Source: Acidimicrobiaceae bacterium
GTDB taxonomy: Bacteria > Actinomycetota > Acidimicrobiia > Acidimicrobiales > UBA8190
DNA: 64,000 bases
Reading direction: 5' to 3'
Assembly (NCBI GenBank): GCA_003151475.1
Contig: PLXQ01000054.1
Span: 62,001 to 126,000 of the forward strand
The notes under the pieces are model-generated. The model saw only the letters and a program-made list of their open reading frames with translations, had not been told where the DNA came from and made no database searches. The translations under genes and the position numbers were made by a program. Of the stretch, positions 51,655 to 60,653 are shown in pieces; positions within the stretch are counted from its first letter, which is position 1; each line of letters opens with the position of its first letter.

Positions 51655-52872
51655 GTGGCGATCAAGGCCGATTCGCTCAGGGTCCGCACCCTGGCGGTCC
51701 AACGTGCAGTCCGCCGTCAGTGGCGTCCGGTTATCGCGCCTGCACTCGTGCTCTGGCTCCTGGCCACGATCGTCTCCTGCGGCTTTCTTCATCCCTTCGA
51801 CGTCACCGAATACGAGCGCTACGCGCACGCCGCGCTGCGCGCTCCTCTGTTCCACCGTTTCCCTCTCGAATATCCGGCGCCCGCCCTCGCTGTCTTCCTG
51901 TTGCCGTTCCTCCTGCCTTTCTCCTATCCGTGGGCCCTGGCCGTATTCGCCGGCATCGTCTTCCTCTTCTTGGTCACCAGTTACGAAGGCTCCGGAGTTC
52001 CCGGCATGGACGCCGACGCGGCGCGTCGGCTCATCGCCTATCTGGCCGTGGGGGCCACCTTTCTCCTCACGGGCCGTTACGACATCTTCGCCGCCGCCGC
52101 TGCCTTCTGGTCGGTCCGCGCCGCCGCGCAGGGTCGGTGGTCGGCCGCCTGGACGTGGAGCTGTGTGGGTTTTCTCCTGAAACTCTTCCCCGCTGTCTTC
52201 TGGCCCACCCTGTTGATCGCCGAGTGGCGGTGCCACGGCCGTGTTCCGCTCAGGCGTCTCGCCTGGATGGCGGCATCGGTGCTGATCCTGGTGGGACTCC
52301 CGGCCCTCTTTAATGAGCACGCGCCGCTCAATGCGCTCCACTACTACCTGCGCCGACCGGCCGAGATCGGCAGCGTCGGCGCCGGTCTGTCGCTTCTGGT
52401 GGACTGGCACTCCCCGTTGGTTCTGAGCTTCCACAGCATCAACGTGGTGAACGCCGCCTCGGGCCCGATCACCATCGTCATCGAAGCTATGGCGGTCCTC
52501 GGATGTGTGTGGGTCTGGCGCGCCCAACTCCGGAATCGTCTCCCCTTGGAAGCCGTCTTCTTGGTTACCCTCAGCCTGGTTGTCCTGGGCGGAAAGGTTC
52601 TCTCGGCGCAGTACCTCGTCTGGCTGATGCCGCTGTGGGCGCTCTACCGCATCAGGCCCCTCTGGCTGCTTGCCGCGCTGGCCAACGTCGTCGTCTTTCC
52701 CTATGAGGTCTCGGCCCAGAGCTTCCGGCTGGTACCCACCCATGTCTTCGACGTCACCCTCACCCTCGCCTTCCTGGCCCGTGACGTGTTTCTGGCCTGG
52801 GGCACATGGAGCTGGTTGCGTTCGGTCATGGTCGAACCGTCGTCGCCCACCGCCGTCGCCGGTGGCCCCTGA
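51655..52872 (+). CDS. GT87-like polytopic glycosyltransferase
   Basis: About 405 residues with a hydrophobic multi-helix pattern. Helix 1 (IAPALVLWLLATIVSCGF) is followed by an extracytoplasmic loop with the acidic motif HPFDVTEYERYAHAA. TGRYDIFAAAAAFWSVRAAA and KVLSAQYLVWLMPLWAL lie in later helices. The D-x-x-x-Y loop resembles GT87-type phosphoribosyl/mannosyltransferases that use lipid-linked sugars. It is divergent from another such enzyme across only about 76 bases, so a shared promoter region is likely. GTG 51655 was chosen as the first start before helix 1; GTG 51637 is possible. Confidence 0.75.
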   Translation: MAIKADSLRVRTLAVQRAVRRQWRPVIAPALVLWLLATIVSCGFLHPFDVTEYERYAHAALRAPLFHRFPLEYPAPALAVFLLPFLLPFSYPWALAVFAGIVFLFLVTSYEGSGVPGMDADAARRLIAYLAVGATFLLTGRYDIFAAAAAFWSVRAAAQGRWSAAWTWSCVGFLLKLFPAVFWPTLLIAEWRCHGRVPLRRLAWMAASVLILVGLPALFNEHAPLNALHYYLRRPAEIGSVGAGLSLLVDWHSPLVLSFHSINVVNAASGPITIVIEAMAVLGCVWVWRAQLRNRLPLEAVFLVTLSLVVLGGKVLSAQYLVWLMPLWALYRIRPLWLLAALANVVVFPYEVSAQSFRLVPTHVFDVTLTLAFLARDVFLAWGTWSWLRSVMVEPSSPTAVAGGP

Positions 52873-53072
52873 CGTCGCACGGGCAACCCCCCCTAGAGGA
52901 CGAGGTGGATCGGGATCCCCTCCGAACACACCGACCAGGTCGAGCGGTCCTGCCGGTTGCTGTTGACGTGGCTGCGCTCCGCGTCTGTCGACCGATCGTC
53001 GTCACCGGCGGCGGCCGTCCGCGCTCCGTGACCGCCGAGGTTTGTGCGACCCGGGCGCTGAGGGCCGAGACG

Positions 53073-53585
53073 CTAAGGGGCGAGAATCGGGACCTGACTG
53101 ATCGCCTTCATGTTGTAGGTCAAACCGATCGGTGCCACCAGGCCTTTGGTGGTCAGCGTCAGTTCCACCTGCACGGTCTGCGCCGTCGAGTCGCACGCCG
53201 GTGCGCATGTGACCAGGATGTTGACGTCACCGTTGACAGCGGTCTGCGTCAGTTGGTTCGGCGTACCAGCCGCCTCGCACAGCGGATTATTGTTGACCGT
53301 GAGCAGCGGGGCGGCTTGGGCCACAGCCTTATAGATGGAAACAGGCTGTCCTGATTCGCAGTTTTGCGCATTCACCAGGGTGCCCGCGCTCGATGCCTCG
53401 ACCGACGCCATGCGAGCGCCGGCCGTGGCACCGTCGTGCAGAGCCGAGTTCTGATAGACGAGGAAGGTGCCACCGATCAACCCGAATATCAGGAGGAAGA
53501 CGACGGGCGCCACGAGGGCGAACTCGACGAGGGTCGCCCCCGTTTCGGGGCGACGACGGCTCGGCAGTCGCCGGAGGATATCCAT
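53073..53585 (-). CDS. TadE-like pseudopilin (distal)
   Basis: A 170-residue protein with the TadE signature: a short basic cytoplasmic part, then TGATLVEFALVAPVVFLLIF, the hydrophobic helix with an early Glu that marks pseudopilin-like subunits cut by a TadV-type peptidase in some systems. The exterior part has four Cys (NCESG, PLCEAA, TCAPACD), probably two disulfides. The ATG overlaps the upstream stop (TGATG), so it is translated with the TadG-like gene. It is the last gene of the leftward pilus arm. Confidence 0.87.
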   Translation of the reverse strand: MDILRRLPSRRRPETGATLVEFALVAPVVFLLIFGLIGGTFLVYQNSALHDGATAGARMASVEASSAGTLVNAQNCESGQPVSIYKAVAQAAPLLTVNNNPLCEAAGTPNQLTQTAVNGDVNILVTCAPACDSTAQTVQVELTLTTKGLVAPIGLTYNMKAISQVPILAP

Positions 53586-55570
53586 CACCCGATGAGCGAC
53601 AAGGTGCTGGCGCCAGGCAACGAGTACGGCTTACCGATGATCGTGATGCGGGTGCCTCCGTCGGTGTTGAAGTCGTCCACGATGGCCGTGCCGGTGAGGG
53701 TGACCGAGCCGGCCGAGGGGGCCGGTCCGGCCGACCATCCGGCCCCGTACCCGGCCTGGAGGGTGCCGCCGGCGTAGAAGGGGACGCCGCCGCCGGTTCC
53801 GTCCCAGTAGTCGAGGGGGGCGTCGGCCCCGTAGTGCGACAACGAGGCGTTGTAGACGACGCCGTTGATGGCGATGTCAGCGGCGTCACTGGACTCGGCG
53901 TCGAAGCCGTAGTTGGCCGCGGTGTTGGGGTCCTGGTAGAGCACCAGGCCGGGATTGCCGTCGGTGCCGCCGTAGGCGCTGTTGACCGGTCCGGTCAGGC
54001 TGACCGAGCTGCCCGCCACCCCGCCGACGATGAGGGAGAAGTTGTTGCCCGTCCCCGTCTCGAGCGGGTCGGCCGAAAAGGTCGAGTCGCCGTAGCCGAT
54101 GACGCCGTTGGCCGGTGGGTTGGTTCCGCCGCAGGCCGTCGCCGGAGAATTGGTCGTTTCGGCCATGGGGGTGCCGTTCCCGCTGGCGGCGCTGGACATG
54201 GTGCTGGGGGGCAGGCACGGAGCGCCGTTGCCGCCTCCACTGGCGGCGAAAGTGCCCCCGACGACCGTCCCCGGGACATTGCCGGCCAGGGGATACGGAT
54301 TCTGGGTGGCGATGACCACGTTGGTTCCTGTGACCGTGTCGGTCGAGCCTTGGGGGTTGATCCACAGACCCTGGTCGAACCGGTAGATGCCGGTGTAGCC
54401 GCCCGGGCAATCCTGGAAGTTGGCGGCGCCGGTGATCTCGACCGGCGTCGTGTAGTCGCCCGGTGACAGCTCCGTGACCTGTGTGTTGGGGTCCGTCGTC
54501 ATGGCGGGGTTCGTCTGCAGCGTGCTCCCCGGGCAGGCGATGTTGGTGTTGGCGTTCAGCGGGTCCGGCGGCGCGCCGGTGGACAGCAGGGGGTCGTCGA
54601 TCTGGACCTGGGTGGGGTCGATGTTGTCGAAGTCGACGTTCACCGATCCGGTGTGCTCCTGGCAATTCATCTGGACTTGAGGCAACCCGCCAACCACATT
54701 CGGGTCCGGATCACCGCTCTGGTAGGCCGGGGTCGGATTGGCGGGATTGCCGTTACCTTCGATGTGGGGCTGGAAGCAGTTGTCCAACGGCCACAGAGAC
54801 TGGCCGTTGTCAGTGCTGTTGTTGCTGTGGATGGTGCCGTAGACGTACAGGTTGCTGTTGGACTTGGCGTCGATGGCGTCGTCCCACGTCCAATTGACGT
54901 TTGTCGTGGGGTCGGTGAACGACCCGCTCCACGGCTGGTGCTGCACGTCGGTATTCAGGAAGATGTCGCCCGCCACCACGAACTGGCCGGTTCCCCCACC
55001 CAGGATCTCGTGCGGACCCACCTTGTTGAGAGCCACGATGCCGATGGAGCTGGTATGCGTCGTCTTGGGGGCGACCGAGGCCTTGGCGCGGCCGCCCAGC
55101 TGGTGGTAGCCGAATATCCCGGCGAAGAAGGGTGGCCATGAGGGGGTGGCGAGAATGTTCACACCACAGGCGCCCTGGGGCGGAAGCCCGGTGCTGCCCG
55201 GTCCGAAGCCCAGATTCTGCGCCGGATTATTCGGATCGGGCATCGTGGCCCCGGAGCGGTCCAGGTACTGAGCGCTCCAGGCGCTGCCCAAGCTGGGGTC
55301 ATTGGCCTTGACGACGACCTTCACGATATCCACCAGCTGCCGGGTGGTGGGAGCGGTGGTGCCGTTGCAGTAGTAGGAGGAGTTGAGTTGCTGGGCGGCG
55401 GCGAATGCGGCGAAGTCGGAGGCGTTCTGGGCCCGGCGAACCTGGACGAACCCGTAGCTCCCGTCGATGGCAATGGACATCATCCCGATCAGCACCACCA
55501 GGGAAATGGCGACGATGATCAGAACGACACCGCGCTCACCGTCTTCGCGGGCGCCACCGAACCGGGTCAT
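53585..55570 (-). CDS. TadG-like Flp pilus assembly protein
   Basis: A 661-residue protein with the Tad-G N terminus: ERGVVLIIVAISLVVLIGMM, then SIAIDGSYGFVQVRRAQNAS and DFAAFAAAQQLNSS, which is the characteristic helix followed by an Asp/Gln-Asn motif. The rest is a long extracytoplasmic Gly/Thr/Asn/Pro-rich region without a recognised domain, with several Cys. TadG-type proteins are proposed to anchor or tip the pilus. It overlaps the upstream TadE gene by ATGA and the downstream TadE by one base. Confidence 0.85.
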   Translation of the reverse strand: MTRFGGAREDGERGVVLIIVAISLVVLIGMMSIAIDGSYGFVQVRRAQNASDFAAFAAAQQLNSSYYCNGTTAPTTRQLVDIVKVVVKANDPSLGSAWSAQYLDRSGATMPDPNNPAQNLGFGPGSTGLPPQGACGVNILATPSWPPFFAGIFGYHQLGGRAKASVAPKTTHTSSIGIVALNKVGPHEILGGGTGQFVVAGDIFLNTDVQHQPWSGSFTDPTTNVNWTWDDAIDAKSNSNLYVYGTIHSNNSTDNGQSLWPLDNCFQPHIEGNGNPANPTPAYQSGDPDPNVVGGLPQVQMNCQEHTGSVNVDFDNIDPTQVQIDDPLLSTGAPPDPLNANTNIACPGSTLQTNPAMTTDPNTQVTELSPGDYTTPVEITGAANFQDCPGGYTGIYRFDQGLWINPQGSTDTVTGTNVVIATQNPYPLAGNVPGTVVGGTFAASGGGNGAPCLPPSTMSSAASGNGTPMAETTNSPATACGGTNPPANGVIGYGDSTFSADPLETGTGNNFSLIVGGVAGSSVSLTGPVNSAYGGTDGNPGLVLYQDPNTAANYGFDAESSDAADIAINGVVYNASLSHYGADAPLDYWDGTGGGVPFYAGGTLQAGYGAGWSAGPAPSAGSVTLTGTAIVDDFNTDGGTRITIIGKPYSLPGASTLSLIG

Positions 55571-56058
55571 GAGTACTCCGCCGCGGCGTGAGCGGAGACG
55601 GAGATTTTCCCGATCACCGGGACGAGAGCGACCGACGCCTGGGAGATGGTGATGGTGACGACGTTGACCGTGATCGCCGGTTCACCCGGTCCGTGCGCGA
55701 CGGGGCTCTGTGTTTGCGTGAGGTTGACGTAGTCGGGGAGGCTGGAGTCCGTGTTTTGGTAGATGGTGCTGTTCTCCTCCAGGTTGACCGCATTGGTGGC
55801 CAGACCCCAGGCGGCTGCGACCTGGGTGGGATTGGTGGCCAGCGCGTTGGCGGCCTGGAGAGCTCCGGCGCGTGCCGCACTGGTCAGGCGGACATCGAGT
55901 TGTATCCCGTTCCAGCCGTTAAAGGCGACGCTCATCAGAAGGATGACCAGGGGCAGCACGAGCGCGAACTCGACGAGAGCCTGGCCGGTCTCGTCGTGGC
56001 GCCGGCCACGACCAGCCACGCGGTCACGGAGCCAGCGCATTGCTCGTGCTCTTCTCAC
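55567..56058 (-). CDS. TadE-like pseudopilin (proximal)
   Basis: A 163-residue TadE-type protein: GQALVEFALVLPLVILLMS is the signature helix with its early Glu, followed by an extracytoplasmic domain (NEENSTIYQNTDSSLPDYV-type region) without Cys. The GTG at 56058 is the best start because GGAGG lies 5 bases upstream, though an ATG at 56040 is also in frame. It overlaps the CpaB gene end by 35 bases on the same strand, an unusually long coupling. Confidence 0.85.
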   Translation of the reverse strand: MRRARAMRWLRDRVAGRGRRHDETGQALVEFALVLPLVILLMSVAFNGWNGIQLDVRLTSAARAGALQAANALATNPTQVAAAWGLATNAVNLEENSTIYQNTDSSLPDYVNLTQTQSPVAHGPGEPAITVNVVTITISQASVALVPVIGKISVSAHAAAEYS

Positions 56059-56875
56059 TGATTCCTCCGCTCGTGGTGCCCGAAGGAGCGGGACCGGAAC
56101 CGGAGATGATCGAGGTGGAGACAGATGGGCCTCCGGGGACGAGGTTGGCGCCGGTGATGGTCGGGGTCGTCATCGTCCCGCTGCCGGCGGCCTCCAGGGC
56201 CAGGTAGATGCCCCCGGTCACCCCGCCGCCGCCGTTGTTGGCCAAGGCGATGCGGGCAGCGGCGTCCCGGGTGACAGCGAAGGTGATCACGTTCCCCGCC
56301 TGGGAGACGGTGGTCGGGTGGCCGGCGGTCGACGTGGAACCCGGAGCCGGCACCAGGGTGGTGCCCACGGCCAGCACGGGTACCGACTGGTAGAGAAACG
56401 TCTCCTGGGCACCTCTGATGTCGACGAGGATGTCCACCTTGTCGCCGGGCTGGATCAGGCCGGCCACGCTGTGGACCTGGTCGGTGGCCACGGAGACGGC
56501 GACGTCACCCTTGGGCACCCTTTCGGCGGCCACGCTGGGGATGGACTTCAGGGACACGAACATTCCGCTCACGAGGATCTCTCCGGTGGACAGGTTGGCC
56601 CCCGCCACCCGGTCCCGAATGGCGGCCAGATCGGTGACCGCCCCGTGGGGAACGAACTGCAACGGCATGCGGGTGGGCTTGATCAGCCCCTGGGCCTCGG
56701 CGGCGGCACCGCTCTCGTTCTGGGGCACGACCCCCTTGAGGATGTACACGGACGTGATCGTGGCGTTCTTATACGCCTTTTGCTGGGCCGTATGGAGCGC
56801 GTCGTACGCGGCAGCACTGGCCATCACGGCCAGCACTACGGCGACGAGAACCGCCACACTCCTTCTGGGCACCAT
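56024..56875 (-). CDS. CpaB/RcpC-like Flp pilus assembly protein (leftward arm)
   Basis: A 283-residue protein with an N-terminal signal anchor (VAVLVAVVLAVMASAAAYDAL), a SAF/CpaB domain (about 35-200) with VAVSVATDQVHSVAGLIQPG, then DKVDILVDIRG, and a Gly/Ser/Thr-rich tail. CpaB proteins sit outside the membrane and are involved in pilus assembly. First gene of the leftward arm; a homologue opens the rightward arm 435 bases away. The ATG at 56875 lacks a strong ribosome site. Confidence 0.85.
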   Translation of the reverse strand: MVPRRSVAVLVAVVLAVMASAAAYDALHTAQQKAYKNATITSVYILKGVVPQNESGAAAEAQGLIKPTRMPLQFVPHGAVTDLAAIRDRVAGANLSTGEILVSGMFVSLKSIPSVAAERVPKGDVAVSVATDQVHSVAGLIQPGDKVDILVDIRGAQETFLYQSVPVLAVGTTLVPAPGSTSTAGHPTTVSQAGNVITFAVTRDAAARIALANNGGGGVTGGIYLALEAAGSGTMTTPTITGANLVPGGPSVSTSIISGSGPAPSGTTSGGISEKSTSNALAP

Positions 56876-57310
56876 CTTCTCCGTATCTGTTCGTGACGTC
56901 AGGCGACGGCGGTGCGAAAGCGCCTTCTACCCATGCCCTTTCCGAGCCAAGGCTTTTACAGTTTCTCGACCGGTTGACCCAACTCTTTAGGCCGCGCTGG
57001 CTCTCGATTGCGCCGCCACCCCCCGAAAGTCGCCTATGGGATCGTTGTCGTCCACAGCCCCGGTCCTAGTATCAGGACCCCACCTAGCGGCGGGCAATAG
57101 GCCTAGCGACACATATGTCGGACTGCCTTACGGCCTATTGCACCGATCACGGTTCTCGGGTAGGTCATGCGACTCATTTGCCCCCGTAGTCATTGTCAAG
57201 GGCCGTGCTGTCACGCACACTTGGCCTAGCCATCGACTGCGGTGGGATCGATCGGCGCCGAAGAACACGCTGCTGTCCAGCTTCGGTTCCGGGCACAAGA
57301 GGGGGCATTG
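56876..57310. promoter_or_regulatory. Divergent pilus-locus promoter region with inverted repeats
   Basis: This 435-base region has no gene. It should hold the promoters of both pilus arms. It contains GGTCCT-N6-AGGACC (57062-57079), CAATAGGCC-N28-GGCCTATTG (57095-57140) and four CCTAG motifs at 57065, 57083, 57102 and 57225, the first three about 18-19 bases apart. ACATATGT lies in the loop of the larger repeat. These are candidates for regulator binding or RNA structure. I see no convincing -35/-10 pair. Confidence 0.55.
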
Positions 57311-58051
57311 ATGACACCCAAACGGACAATCGTGGTTGGCATCGCGGTCGTCGTGGGGGTGGCGGCGTCGGTGTTGAGCTACGTCTTTCTGAACAACGCT
57401 CAGGATCGGGCCTACCACAACGCCAAGGTGGTCGAAGCATACGTCGTCGTGAAGGCAGTACCTCCCACTTTGAACGGGACCGATGCCATTAGCGGCGGCT
57501 ACATCCAGCGCAAGAAGATCCCCCAGGAGTTCCGGCCCTCCTCGGCCGTGACCAAGCTGTCGAGCATCGACGGCAAGTTGGCGGTCGCCCCCTTCTCCGT
57601 CGGACAGGTGCTCGTCTCGTCGATGTTCGCCAGCCCGTCCTCCGTCTCGAACAGCTTCGAGCAGCTCATCGGGCCGGGCCATGTGGCCGTCACCGCCTCT
57701 GTCGACCAGGTCCACGGGGTAGCGCTTTTCCCGTCTCCGGGTGACAAGGTCGACCTCATGGTGTCGCTCAACGGCGCCGAGACCCTTCTTCTCCAGAACG
57801 TGTCCGTCATCGCCGTCGGTCAGACCACCACGGCGACCCTGGCGGCCGGGGCGTCGGGGTCGACGACGGCGACGAGCACACCGGCCAACACCAGCGGTCT
57901 CTACACCTTTACCGTCACACCAACCGATGCCGCACGGATCGCACTGGCAGAGCAAGACGGGCTTGGTCTCTACATGACCCTTGTCCCGCCGCACAACAAT
58001 CAGGTGTCAGTGCCTCCGGTGAACCAAGGGAATGTCACCAGTGCACTCTGA
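57311..58051 (+). CDS. CpaB-like Flp pilus assembly protein (rightward arm)
   Basis: A 246-residue homologue of the leftward CpaB. It shares the anchor (IVVGIAVVVGVAASVLSYVF), then the NAQDRAYHNAKVVEAYVVVK start, a SAF-type core with VAVTASVDQVHGVALFPSPG and DKVDLMVSLNG, and a short Ser/Thr-rich end. The ATG at 57311 has GGGGG 5 bases upstream. It is followed by CpaE after 16 bases. That the two arms carry one CpaB each suggests divergent duplication. Confidence 0.85.
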   Translation: MTPKRTIVVGIAVVVGVAASVLSYVFLNNAQDRAYHNAKVVEAYVVVKAVPPTLNGTDAISGGYIQRKKIPQEFRPSSAVTKLSSIDGKLAVAPFSVGQVLVSSMFASPSSVSNSFEQLIGPGHVAVTASVDQVHGVALFPSPGDKVDLMVSLNGAETLLLQNVSVIAVGQTTTATLAAGASGSTTATSTPANTSGLYTFTVTPTDAARIALAEQDGLGLYMTLVPPHNNQVSVPPVNQGNVTSAL

Positions 58052-58067
58052 TCGGCGAGTAGACACC

Positions 58068-59291
58068 ATGACCCAAGACCCTCCCAAAGCCAAGCCACCG
58101 AAAGGTGACCAGGTTGCCATCAGCGTGGTCGACCCGGACGAGGTCGTCCGCTTCGTCCTCACCGAACGCATGCAGGAGATCGGCGGCAATGTCGTCGGCT
58201 ACGAAAACCTGGCGGCCTTCTCCGACCAGGCCGATCCCGCACGGCCCGGTGTGGTGGTCTTCGGACCCTCCGACAAACCCGATGAGGTCATCTCGCAGGT
58301 CGCCGGGCTGATCGGTTTCCGTCCCGGCTGCGGGGCCATCATGGTCGTCTACGAATTGACGGCCGAGGTCCTGCAGGGGGCGCTCCGGGCCGGTGTCGAC
58401 GACGTCGTGGCCGTCACGGCCGAGGACACCGAGCTGCTCGACGCCGTGTCCCGGGCCGCCGCCCGCGTCAATCTGCGCCGGCCGACGCCTGTCATCCCGC
58501 CTCCGGCGCCCGCCGGGTCCCATGGCCCCCAGGGCCGAGTCATCACCGTCTTTTCCACCAAGGGTGGGACCGGCAAGTCCGTGGTCGCCATCAATCTGGC
58601 CGTGGCCCTGGCCAAGCGGACCATCCAGCCCGTCGTCCTGGTCGACGCCGACCTGCAGTTCGGCGATGTGGCGCTCATGTTGCAGCTGGCACCGGTCCAC
58701 ACCATCGCCGAAGCAGCAGCGGCCGGTGAGCGTCTCGACGGGGCCATGCTCGAGAATCTCCTTCTCCGGCACGAGCCCAGTGGGCTTCTCGTCCTGGCGG
58801 CACCGACCGAGCCGAGCTCAGCCGACCGGATAGGACGCGCCGACCTGGCCCGCACCCTGGCCGTCCTGCGCGAGCGGTGCGCCTACGTGGTGGTGGACAC
58901 CTCGGCCAATTTCGCCGAGATCACCTTGTCCGCCCTCGAGGCCGCAGACGACATCCTCGTCCTGGCCAGCTTGGACGTCATGAGCCTGAAGAGCGCCCGG
59001 GTGGGGCTCCAGACCATGCGTGTCCTCGACATACCGTTCTCCACGGTCAAATTCGTGCTCAACCGGGCCAACACGCGCGTGGGTCTGAGCGAGGCCGATG
59101 CCGAACGGGCCGTTCAGCTCAAGGTGGATGCCGCCCTCCCGAGCGACATCCTGGTGGCCGAGTCAGTCAATCGCGGTGTGCCCGTGGTCACCAGCTCACC
59201 GAGATCGAAGTTCGCCAAGAGCATCGACGATCTGGCATCCGTATTGATGGCGTCCGCGCCCGCCGTGGCCGGCGCTCAACAAGTCGAGTAG
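58068..59291 (+). CDS. cpaE: CpaE/TadZ-like ATPase
   Basis: A 407-residue protein with an N-terminal response-regulator-like receiver domain (about 15-140: VAISVVDPDEVVRFVLTERM, VVVFGPSDKPDEVI, ALRAGVDDVVAV) that keeps its fold but lacks a standard phospho-acceptor pair. A MinD/ParA-type ATPase follows with deviant Walker A KGGTGKS (165-171), then VVLVDADLQFGDVA and a C-terminal region. CpaE/TadZ positions the pilus machinery at a pole. The start is ATG 58068; an earlier ATG at 58032 overlaps the CpaB gene. Confidence 0.9.
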   Translation: MTQDPPKAKPPKGDQVAISVVDPDEVVRFVLTERMQEIGGNVVGYENLAAFSDQADPARPGVVVFGPSDKPDEVISQVAGLIGFRPGCGAIMVVYELTAEVLQGALRAGVDDVVAVTAEDTELLDAVSRAAARVNLRRPTPVIPPPAPAGSHGPQGRVITVFSTKGGTGKSVVAINLAVALAKRTIQPVVLVDADLQFGDVALMLQLAPVHTIAEAAAAGERLDGAMLENLLLRHEPSGLLVLAAPTEPSSADRIGRADLARTLAVLRERCAYVVVDTSANFAEITLSALEAADDILVLASLDVMSLKSARVGLQTMRVLDIPFSTVKFVLNRANTRVGLSEADAERAVQLKVDAALPSDILVAESVNRGVPVVTSSPRSKFAKSIDDLASVLMASAPAVAGAQQVE

Positions 59292-59300
59292 GGGTGCACG

Positions 59301-60653
59301 ATGTCGCTTTCCGATCATCTCCGTGTCGCCGGCGTGTTGAACTCCGAAGAGGCGCGCGCCCGCGCCCTCGAAGAGGTCCACATCCGGGTGCACCAACGAC
59401 TCATCGAGGAGCTGGGACCTGAGCTGTCCCAGGGTCGCCTGACGGCCAAGGACCTCCGACCGCGGGTCAACGCCCAGCTCCAGGCGGCACTGGCCGAGGA
59501 AGCGACGCCTCTATCCCTGGCCGACAAGGCCCGCCTCGGAGAGGACATCGCCAACGACATCCTCGGTTACGGACCCATTCAGAGATACTTGGAGGACCCG
59601 AACATCTCCGAAGTCATGGTCAACGGACCGGACAAGGTCTATGTCGAGCGTGGCGGAAAGATCGAGCGCACTCCGACCAGCTTCATCGATGAGACGCACC
59701 TGCGCCGCGTGATCGACAAGATCGTCGGAGAGGTGAGTCGCCGCGTCGACGAGTCGTCGCCCATGGTCGACGCTCGACTCCCCGACGGCTCTCGAATCAA
59801 CGCCGTCATCCACCCCCTGGCCATTGGCGGCCCCTTCCTCACCGTCAGGAAGTTCGCCAAGGAACCCCTGCTGGTCGAGGACCTGGTGGCCAACGGGACA
59901 TTCACCTCCACGTTCGCCCGTTTCATCGAGGCGTGTGTGGTGGGTCGGCTCAACATCGTGGTGTCGGGCGGTACCGACTCAGGCAAGACGACGATGCTGA
60001 ACGTCCTGTCATCGCTGGTGCCGAACGATGAACGCGTTGTCACCATCGAGGACTCGAAGGAACTCCAGCTCCGCCAGGAGCACGTCGTCTCTATGGAGTC
60101 TCGCCCCCAGAACATCGAGGGCAAAGGAGAAGTGACGATCCGCGACCTCGTCCGCAACTCGCTGCGTATGCGGCCGGACCGGATCATCGTGGGGGAGTGC
60201 CGTGGTGGTGAGGCGCTCGACATGCTCCAGGCCATGAACACCGGCCACGAGGGTTCTCTCACCACGATCCACTCCAACGGCCCTCGCGACACGCTGTCGC
60301 GTATCGAGACGATGACGCTGATGGCGGGTTTCGACCTCCCCATTCGGGTCATCAGGGAGCAGATGTCCTCGGCCGTCGACCTCGTGGTCCATCTGTCGCG
60401 GCTGCGTGACGGGACCAGGCGGGTCACTCAGGTGGCAGAGGTCCAGCACATGGAGGGCGATGTCATCATCATGCAGGACCTCTTCATGTTCGACTTCTCC
60501 ATGGGCATGGACGCCGAAGGTGCATACCGGGGGTCGCTCAAGTCCCTGGGAATCCGACCGCAGTTCGCCGACAAGCTGCAAGATGCCGGACAACCTCTGG
60601 ACTCTGAGCTGTTCGAGGCCGAGACGTTCGCACGGGCGGTCGGTCGTCGGTGA
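59301..60653 (+). CDS. cpaF: CpaF/TadA pilus assembly ATPase
   Basis: A 450-residue hexameric secretion ATPase of the GspE/VirB11 class. The N-terminal domain (1-215) contains LGYGPIQRYLEDPNISEVMV, NGPDKVYVERGGK and the arginine-rich RRVDESSPMVDARLPDGSR. The ATPase domain has Walker A GGTDSGKT (223-230), where Asp replaces the usual Gly of GGTGSGKT, Walker B-type RPDRIIVGECRGGEA and the His box TIHSNGP. It powers Flp pilus assembly. It begins 9 bases after cpaE and ends in a GTGA overlap with tadB. Confidence 0.93.
   Translation: MSLSDHLRVAGVLNSEEARARALEEVHIRVHQRLIEELGPELSQGRLTAKDLRPRVNAQLQAALAEEATPLSLADKARLGEDIANDILGYGPIQRYLEDPNISEVMVNGPDKVYVERGGKIERTPTSFIDETHLRRVIDKIVGEVSRRVDESSPMVDARLPDGSRINAVIHPLAIGGPFLTVRKFAKEPLLVEDLVANGTFTSTFARFIEACVVGRLNIVVSGGTDSGKTTMLNVLSSLVPNDERVVTIEDSKELQLRQEHVVSMESRPQNIEGKGEVTIRDLVRNSLRMRPDRIIVGECRGGEALDMLQAMNTGHEGSLTTIHSNGPRDTLSRIETMTLMAGFDLPIRVIREQMSSAVDLVVHLSRLRDGTRRVTQVAEVQHMEGDVIIMQDLFMFDFSMGMDAEGAYRGSLKSLGIRPQFADKLQDAGQPLDSELFEAETFARAVGRR

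Noticed and set aside
57036-57311. 91-codon frame in the pilus divergent region, considered as a possible pilin
   Set aside because: No signal or Glu-containing hydrophobic helix of Flp pilins; overlaps the inverted repeats.
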